A stretch of 11,236 bases of DNA from JANQRV01 sp964533785 (lineage in GTDB: Bacteria; Bacteroidota; Bacteroidia; Chitinophagales; Saprospiraceae): positions 1-11,236 of the forward strand of contig CAZHNG010000226.1 in assembly GCA_964533785.1 (NCBI GenBank), written 5' to 3'. This document shows positions 6,747 through 11,236 of this stretch, piece after piece. The position numbers and the translations under genes were made by a program. The notes under the pieces were generated by a model. The model made no database searches. It was given only the letters and a program-made list of their open reading frames with translations, and had not been told where the DNA came from. Position 1 is the stretch's first letter; every line of letters starts with the position of its first letter.

Positions 6747-7910
6747 ATGAAAGTGCTCCATCAAAAGTTTTCGGTTCCGTTTGAATATGATGTGCTGTTT
6801 ACCAAGCACTTATTTGATATTGAAAATAAAGTGTTTTTAGAGACCATACGTAAGCATACGCAGAATTTTCCGGTAAAGGTTTATTTCATCATAGACGATC
6901 AGGTAGCCAGGCATCATCCGGCATTAACAGACCAGATAAAGCAATATTTTCAGGCCTACGGCACACATTTACAATTATGTGCTTCGCCACTTCTGGTGCC
7001 TGGTGGCGAAGCATGTAAAAATGATCCCAAGTACGTTGAAGAGATCTTAAAAGCGGTGAATAATCTGGCGATCGACCGGCAATCCTATATTGTAGCTATT
7101 GGAGGAGGTGCTGTGCTGGACATGACCGGCTACGCTTCGTCCATTGCTCACAGAGGGATCCGCCACATCCGTATTCCCACCACTGTTTTGGCACAGAACG
7201 ATGCCGGTATCGGCGTTAAAAACGCCATTAATTATTTCGATAAAAAGAATTTTTTGGGATGCTTCACCCCACCGGTTGCCGTCATAAATGACAATACCTT
7301 TTTGACTACGCTTGAGGAGCGGGACTGGAGAGCCGGAATTTCAGAGGCGATAAAAGTTGCCCTCATCAAAGAAGCTTCTTTTTTCAATTTTTTAGAAGAT
7401 CACGTGCGTGCGTTCCTTAGTCGTGAAGAAGCCCCAATGGACAAGCTGATCTATGAATGTGCCCGTTTGCACCTAGAACATATTGCGAGTGGAGATCCCT
7501 TCGAACTAGGTTCTTCCCGCCCTCTCGATTTCGGTCACTGGGCAGCACATAAACTGGAGCAATTGACAAACTACCGGCTAAGACACGGGGAAGCGGTGGC
7601 TATTGGTATGGCGCTGGACGTTACCTATTCGAAATTAGAAGGAAGGCTTACGGCTTCCGCCCACCAACGCATTATTAACTTGATCAAAAACCTTCAATTT
7701 GATCTGTTTGTCCCTGAATTACTCGAGCAAGATGAAGATGAATATTTGCTACTTAGAGGTTTACATGAATTTAGAGAACACCTCGGCGGCAAATTAACCA
7801 TTATGCTGTTGGAAGATATCGGAAAAGGAGTAGAAGTACACGAATTGGACGAAAATTTGATCCTACAATCCATACGGGAAATTCAGAAAATGCAGACCAG
7901 TTTGGTCTGA
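6747..7910 (+). CDS. eboD: 3-dehydroquinate synthase-like sugar phosphate cyclase EboD
   Basis: The 387-residue protein has the sugar phosphate cyclase fold: an NAD-binding half with GGEACK (86-91) and AIGGGAVLDMTGYASS (117-132), then a metal-binding half. Zinc ligands by alignment with dehydroquinate synthase are E200 (GISEAIK), H264 (LDFGHW) and H280 (LRHGEAV); the 16-residue spacing of the two His matches the fungal enzyme. K158 and D152 of the active-site loop are present. The loop reads AGIGVKNAIN (153-162), where true dehydroquinate synthases have SSVGGKTGVN, and the usual GHTFGH is DFGHWAAH. These changes point to a branch such as the valiolone-type synthases, so a seven-carbon sugar phosphate is a more likely substrate than DAHP. 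It needs NAD and a divalent metal and acts in the cytoplasm. It is probably not the housekeeping AroB. Confidence 0.9.
   Translation: MKVLHQKFSVPFEYDVLFTKHLFDIENKVFLETIRKHTQNFPVKVYFIIDDQVARHHPALTDQIKQYFQAYGTHLQLCASPLLVPGGEACKNDPKYVEEILKAVNNLAIDRQSYIVAIGGGAVLDMTGYASSIAHRGIRHIRIPTTVLAQNDAGIGVKNAINYFDKKNFLGCFTPPVAVINDNTFLTTLEERDWRAGISEAIKVALIKEASFFNFLEDHVRAFLSREEAPMDKLIYECARLHLEHIASGDPFELGSSRPLDFGHWAAHKLEQLTNYRLRHGEAVAIGMALDVTYSKLEGRLTASAHQRIINLIKNLQFDLFVPELLEQDEDEYLLLRGLHEFREHLGGKLTIMLLEDIGKGVEVHELDENLILQSIREIQKMQTSLV
7893..7909. other. Perfect 7-bp stem-loop over the eboD stop codon
   Basis: CAGACCA (7893-7899) pairs with TGGTCTG (7903-7909) around a GTT loop, and the TGA stop lies in the right arm. 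No T-run follows, so transcript processing or stability is as likely as termination. Confidence 0.45.
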
Positions 7911-7918
7911 GGTTGGAA

Positions 7919-7949
7919 TCAAGGAAATAATGGAAAACCAATTCCTTGA
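7919..7949. other. 8-bp hairpin in the eboD-eboE leader
   Basis: TCAAGGAA (7919-7926) pairs exactly with TTCCTTGA (7942-7949) around a 15-nt loop. The left arm holds AAGGAA, the best Shine-Dalgarno-like sequence in this gap, so folding would hide it. Confidence 0.4.
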
Positions 7950-8067
7950 ACTTAATCCCAGCATTGACCTCGGTCTCAATCAATACAATTATGAAAATTG
8001 CAGGAAATACTCATTTAACTTATTGTACCAATATTCACCCGGGGGAATCCTGGGATGCTGTTTTTAA
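7930..8067 (+). CDS. Possible 45-residue leader peptide overlapping the start of eboE
   Basis: An ATG at 7930 lies 3 nt after AAGGAA (7921-7926), a close but recognisable ribosome-binding site. It opens a 45-residue frame that runs 77 bases into eboE in another frame and ends at TAA (8065-8067). The product (MENQFLELNPSIDLGLNQYN...) has no domain, signal peptide or membrane helix that I recognise. The later part simply reads the eboE coding sequence in another frame, so its composition there is imposed. It could be a leader that couples or limits eboE translation, or only chance. Coding status is unproven. Confidence 0.2.
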   Translation: MENQFLELNPSIDLGLNQYNYENCRKYSFNLLYQYSPGGILGCCF

Positions 8068-9199
8068 AACCTTGAAGCAGTACTTACCCGAAATCAAACA
8101 ACATATTGTGCCAAATGAACCTTTGGGGATAGGGCTGAGGTTATCCAACCAGGCGGCAATTGAATTAGCTGCTGGCAACCATTTACCCTTGTTTAAGGAT
8201 TGGTTAAAAAATAACGGCTTGTATGTTTTTACCATGAATGGCTTTCCCTACGGAGGATTTCACGGCACTCGGGTGAAAGACAAGGTTCATCAGCCCGATT
8301 GGCAGACAAATGAAAGAGTGGATTATACGATCCTTTTGTTTCAATTGTTATCCGAACTACTCCCCAAAGACCAACAAGGTGGTATTTCCACATCTCCCCT
8401 ATCCTACAAGCATTGGCTGACCAACGATGATGCCAGAAAAGAAGCATTGGCAACATCCACTCACCATATTCTGCAGGTGGTTGAATTTTTGTACGATACG
8501 TATCAAAAAAGTGGCAAATTACTCCACCTGGATATAGAACCCGAACCGGACGGACTGATCGAGAACACCCATGAAACCATTGATTGGTACACCAACTGGC
8601 TTTTACCACAGGCGCACTCTTATTTCAAAGGAAAAATAGGCTCCTCAGAAATTGAAACCATTGTTTTACGGCATATGAATGTCTGCTATGATATCTGCCA
8701 TTTTGCCGTTGAATACGAAGAGCCGGCCTGGGTGTTTGATCAGTTTACTAAGTATGGCATTCAAATCGGAAAAATACAGATCAGTGCTGCATTAAAAGCA
8801 GATTTACCCACCATAGTGGAAGAACGAAATGATATCTACGAAGCCTTCAGCCAATTTAACGAATCGACCTATTTACATCAGGTGATTGCCCTAAGTCACG
8901 ATGGAAAGAAGACTAATTTCAACGATTTACCCGAAGCCCTGAAACATATTAAACAACCGTCTTTTGCTGAATGGCGCACCCACTTCCACGTCCCGATCTT
9001 TGTTGAAGATTACGGTCTCTTAACTTCCACCCAATCGGACATCAAAAAAGTGCTTGACCTGCAAAGAATAAAACCGATCACCCAACATCTGGAGATCGAA
9101 ACTTATACCTGGGAAGTGCTGCCGGCAGATTTGCAATTGGGTCTACAACAATCGATCGAAAGAGAAATGGAATGGGTGATCGGAAGGATGAGGAATTAG
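7991..9199 (+). CDS. eboE: EboE, xylose-isomerase-like TIM-barrel metabolite traffic protein
   Basis: The chosen ATG gives 402 residues starting MKIAGNTHLTYCTNIHPGES, the family N-terminus; the same frame extends up to a TTG at 7946, but those 15 residues are not family-like. Signature blocks are LGIGLRLSNQAA (45-56), FTMNGFPYGGFHG (80-92), LHLDIEPEPDG (178-188), CYDICHFAVEYE (232-243), HFHVPIFVEDYG (331-342) and HLEIETYTWEVLP (366-378). E183, D234, H237 and E370 stand at positions expected for metal binding in the xylose-isomerase-like barrel. It may isomerise or epimerise a sugar-like intermediate in the cytoplasm; the reaction is unknown. It lies 80 bp after eboD, in a gap with two hairpins, and 67 bp before eboF. 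Confidence 0.9.
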   Translation: MKIAGNTHLTYCTNIHPGESWDAVFKTLKQYLPEIKQHIVPNEPLGIGLRLSNQAAIELAAGNHLPLFKDWLKNNGLYVFTMNGFPYGGFHGTRVKDKVHQPDWQTNERVDYTILLFQLLSELLPKDQQGGISTSPLSYKHWLTNDDARKEALATSTHHILQVVEFLYDTYQKSGKLLHLDIEPEPDGLIENTHETIDWYTNWLLPQAHSYFKGKIGSSEIETIVLRHMNVCYDICHFAVEYEEPAWVFDQFTKYGIQIGKIQISAALKADLPTIVEERNDIYEAFSQFNESTYLHQVIALSHDGKKTNFNDLPEALKHIKQPSFAEWRTHFHVPIFVEDYGLLTSTQSDIKKVLDLQRIKPITQHLEIETYTWEVLPADLQLGLQQSIEREMEWVIGRMRN

Positions 9200-9210
9200 A
9201 CAAAGAAATG

Positions 9211-9226
9211 AGCATTTAGAAATGCT
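9211..9226. other. Hairpin between eboE and eboF
   Basis: AGCATTT (9211-9217) is the inverse of AAATGCT (9220-9226); the innermost pair must open to form a 4-nt loop, leaving 6 bp. GACTTAATGTC follows (9238-9248) as a second small palindrome. A processing or stability element is possible; no terminator T-run is present. Confidence 0.35.
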
Positions 9227-9266
9227 TCCTCTGTTTTGACTTAATGTCAGGATAAAAACACAAACA

Positions 9267-10640
9267 ATGAAAAAAACGGTTGTCATCAACGTAGTAGGTT
9301 TAACGTCAAGGCTAATCGGGGAAAACACGCCATTTCTAAAGAGTTGGTTAACCAATACTACCTTGCGGCCTATTCAACCGGTATTACCGGCGGTTACCTG
9401 TTCTGCTCAATCCACTTATTTGACGGGAAAACTACCCAGTGAGCATGGGATTGTTGCGAACGGCTGGTATTTCAAAACCGAGTGCGAGGTAAAATTTTGG
9501 CGGCAATCCAATAAGCTGGTGCAAGCTCCTAAAATATGGGAATGGGCAAAAGCTCAGGATCCTGACTTTACTTGTTCCAATATGTTCTGGTGGTATAATA
9601 TGTATTCTACCGTTGAATACTCGGTCACGCCACGACCGAACTATTTATCCGATGGTCGGAAAATACCGGATGTATACTCACATCCTGCACAACTGAGAGA
9701 TGATTTGCAAAAAGAATACGGACAGTTTCCCCTTTTCAACTTTTGGGGGCCGAATACCTCCCTCAAATCCAGTCGTTGGATTGCCGATGCTGCTATGTTC
9801 ACCGATGCTAAATACGACCCGACGCTGACTTTAATTTATTTGCCTCACCTGGATTATAATCTGCAACGCCATGGCCACGACCATCCGAGTGTTGTAACGG
9901 ATTTGGAGGAGATTGACAGTGTTTGTAAAGATTTGATCGAATATTACGAAGCTAGCAACGCGAACATTATTCTACTTTCCGGTTATGGGATTACTGACGT
10001 AAACCATCCGGTTCATTTAAACCGACTTTTTCGTAAGAAAGGATGGTTGGGAATTCGGCACGAACAATCCTGGGAGTTACTGGATGCCGGGGCTAGTAAA
10101 GCTTTTGCGGTGGCGGATCACCAAATTGCCCATGTATACCTTAATGATAAAAACTTGCTATCGGAAGTACGCAATTTGTTAGAACAAACACCGGGAGTTG
10201 GGCAAGTGCTGGGAGCATCAGAGAAAAAAACGCATGGCTTGGATCATCCCAGAGCTGGTGACTTGGTTGCCATTGCGGACAAGGACTCCTGGTTCTCCTA
10301 CTATTTCTGGTTGGATGATGAAAAAGCGCCCGACTATGCCCGTATGGTGGATATCCACAAAAAGCCGGGGTATGATCCGGTTGAAATGTTTGTCGATCCT
10401 AAGATCAGGTTTCCTATGCTGAAAGTCGGGACTAAATTGGTCAAGAAAAAACTGGGCTTTAGGATGTTAATGGACCTTATTCCGTTGGATGCCAATTTGA
10501 TCAAGGGCTCCCATGGCCGTATTCCTGAAAACCAGGAGGATTGGCCCGTATTTATTACGCCAAATTCAAATTTTGTGGAGGATAAAGAATTTGTAGGCTC
10601 AACGGAAGTATTCGGTTTAATGCAGAAGCATTTATTGTAG
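9267..10640 (+). CDS. eboF: EboF, alkaline phosphatase/nucleotide pyrophosphatase superfamily protein
   Basis: The 457-residue protein has the type I phosphodiesterase/alkaline phosphatase fold. The nucleophile loop is PAVTCSAQSTYLTGKLPSEH (41-60), with T44 as the likely catalytic Thr. LPHLDYNLQ (192-200) gives D196, and GLDHPRAGDLVAIADKDSWF (324-343) carries H327. Two usual metal sites are altered: the first Asp (normally in a DG strand end) is Val in VVINVVGLTSR (5-15), and the D-H pair of the SDHG motif is G239-Y240 in LLSGYGIT. Hydrolysis of a phosphodiester or pyrophosphate bond is therefore uncertain, and a binding role is possible. Part of this may be normal for EboF. No signal peptide is seen, so it is cytoplasmic by sequence. 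The ATG at 9267 follows an A-rich leader (AAAAACACAAACA) typical of Bacteroidota. It is the last gene of the cluster. Confidence 0.88.
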   Translation: MKKTVVINVVGLTSRLIGENTPFLKSWLTNTTLRPIQPVLPAVTCSAQSTYLTGKLPSEHGIVANGWYFKTECEVKFWRQSNKLVQAPKIWEWAKAQDPDFTCSNMFWWYNMYSTVEYSVTPRPNYLSDGRKIPDVYSHPAQLRDDLQKEYGQFPLFNFWGPNTSLKSSRWIADAAMFTDAKYDPTLTLIYLPHLDYNLQRHGHDHPSVVTDLEEIDSVCKDLIEYYEASNANIILLSGYGITDVNHPVHLNRLFRKKGWLGIRHEQSWELLDAGASKAFAVADHQIAHVYLNDKNLLSEVRNLLEQTPGVGQVLGASEKKTHGLDHPRAGDLVAIADKDSWFSYYFWLDDEKAPDYARMVDIHKKPGYDPVEMFVDPKIRFPMLKVGTKLVKKKLGFRMLMDLIPLDANLIKGSHGRIPENQEDWPVFITPNSNFVEDKEFVGSTEVFGLMQKHLL

Positions 10641-10674
10641 TAGTAATAGCTCTGAGAACAGTTGAGTATTGCTA
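10641..10674. terminator. Stem-loop directly after the eboF stop
   Basis: TAGTAATA (10641-10648) and CTC (10650-10652) pair with GAG and TATTGCTA (10664-10674), with one bulged G, one G-U pair and an 11-nt loop. It starts at the base after the eboF stop. No T-run follows, so it would end transcription only with a factor, or protect the mRNA end. Confidence 0.35.
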
Positions 10675-10725
10675 TAAAGAAATTAGGAATATTTCAATTA
10701 CTAAAACATAAATCCCTTAAAATTC

Positions 10726-10751
10726 AAAAAACGCCATAATTGCCGGTTTTT
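10726..10751. terminator. Possible bidirectional terminator between convergent genes
   Basis: Six As (10726-10731) and five Ts (10747-10751) flank a GC-containing core, ACGCCATAATTGCCGG. The A- and T-runs pair, but the core pairs poorly. The place between two convergent genes suits a shared terminator for eboF and the minus-strand gene. Confidence 0.3.
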
Positions 10752-10778
10752 CCTGGACAAATGAAAGATATATAACCC

Positions 10779-11236
10779 CTAAAAAGAAGGAATAAACTCT
10801 TTCCAACTCTTTCCATCTTGATAAAGAATAGTGGTGCTATCGATGGGTTGTTTAAATTCGATGATATAGTGATCTCCATTATTGAAAAAACGGTACCGAT
10901 TGTTCTCGTAGTTCGTTGCTCCCAGCTTTAACCGCCACCACCAATTGCCATATTGCTTAAAAGCGACTTTGAGTTGGTTGGTTGAGTCTTGGGCAACTTC
11001 CACACCGTCCTTAACGGAGGTCATATTGTATTGGGCTACTTCGTATACTTTAGCTTGAATGGGCTGCTTACGGAGGTATTCATACGCCTCAGCGAAAGCA
11101 AGTTGATTACCGGTGATGTTTCGAAACATGGGGGCTCCTCTAAAGTTGTCGGGTACATTGAGAAAAATGAGCTCGGAACGATCGTGCCAATGAAAATCGT
11201 CTAGTAAAGATTGACTAACGGTGGCCGACCCCCGCC
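10779..11236 (-). CDS. Uncharacterised protein, C-terminal part (5' end outside window)
   Basis: The frame stays open from the stop at 10779 to the right window edge, giving at least 151 residues. The ATG at 11129 is internal, because coding-like sequence (SLLDDFHWHDRSELIFLNVP) continues upstream. ELIFLNVPDNFRGAPMFRN recalls the soluble region after the last membrane helix of large Bacteroidota polytopic proteins of the mannosyltransferase-like type; I put this no higher than a suggestion. The rest is beta-rich: WWWRLKLGATNYEN, RYRFFNNGDHYIIEF and a last strand, SWKEFIPSF. No membrane helix or catalytic motif lies in the visible part. It converges on eboF with 138 bp between the stops and is probably not part of the ebo unit. 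Confidence 0.6.
   Translation of the reverse strand, partial: RGSATVSQSLLDDFHWHDRSELIFLNVPDNFRGAPMFRNITGNQLAFAEAYEYLRKQPIQAKVYEVAQYNMTSVKDGVEVAQDSTNQLKVAFKQYGNWWWRLKLGATNYENNRYRFFNNGDHYIIEFKQPIDSTTILYQDGKSWKEFIPSF

Noticed and set aside
7946..7990. TTG-started extension of EboE by 15 residues
   Set aside because: The family N-terminus begins at the ATG at 7991, and the added residues are not family-like.
8229..8609. 126-residue minus-strand open frame
   Set aside because: It is antisense to conserved EboE motifs and is rich in Cys and Trp in a pattern typical of shadow frames.
1..11236. CRISPR array, tRNA or rRNA gene, transposase or phage gene
   Set aside because: No regularly spaced long repeats, cloverleaf, rRNA signature or transposase/integrase sequence was seen on either strand.

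Overview
The window looks like chromosomal DNA of a Bacteroidota bacterium. The clues are A-rich leaders without strong Shine-Dalgarno sites, a YfhO-family membrane protein, a secreted GH33 sialidase, intergenic repeats and a chromosomal ebo cluster. A Saprospiria (Lewinella/Haliscomenobacter-like) origin is my best guess from the style of the repeats and proteins; it is inference, because no rRNA or marker gene is present.

Layout: (1) 1-680, the C-terminal end of a YfhO-family polytopic membrane protein with a very basic tail. (2) 775-1905, a GT4-type glycosyltransferase, possibly in the same transcription unit. (3) 1906-2422, a 517-bp non-coding stretch. It holds one long imperfect palindrome (about 1927-2091), two smaller hairpins, and a short tandem repeat ending at the next start codon. 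(4) 2423-3592, a signal-peptide-bearing exo-alpha-sialidase with its catalytic residues intact. (5) 3693-10640, six same-strand genes in the order eboA-eboB-eboC-eboD-eboE-eboF. They encode an EboA-domain protein, a TatD-like metal hydrolase, a UbiA-like membrane prenyltransferase, a 3-dehydroquinate-synthase-like sugar phosphate cyclase, a xylose-isomerase-like TIM-barrel protein and an alkaline-phosphatase/phosphodiesterase-superfamily protein. (6) 10779-11236 on the minus strand, the C-terminal part of an uncharacterised protein convergent with eboF.

The ebo cluster is the main content. In Nostoc punctiforme the homologous genes are needed to get a scytonemin precursor to the periplasm, and an ebo operon has also been acquired by eustigmatophyte algal plastids. 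The protein set suggests a cyclised sugar (EboD) and a membrane-bound prenyl transfer (EboC), with hydrolase, isomerase and phosphatase steps around them, but the metabolite is unknown. The cluster itself is a described family. What is unexplained here is its role in a bacterium with no scytonemin gene in view, the altered active site of EboF, and the structured junctions (eboC/eboD, eboD/eboE, eboE/eboF) that break up the operon. The sialidase, glycosyltransferase and YfhO genes point to surface glycan metabolism but are not clearly linked to ebo.
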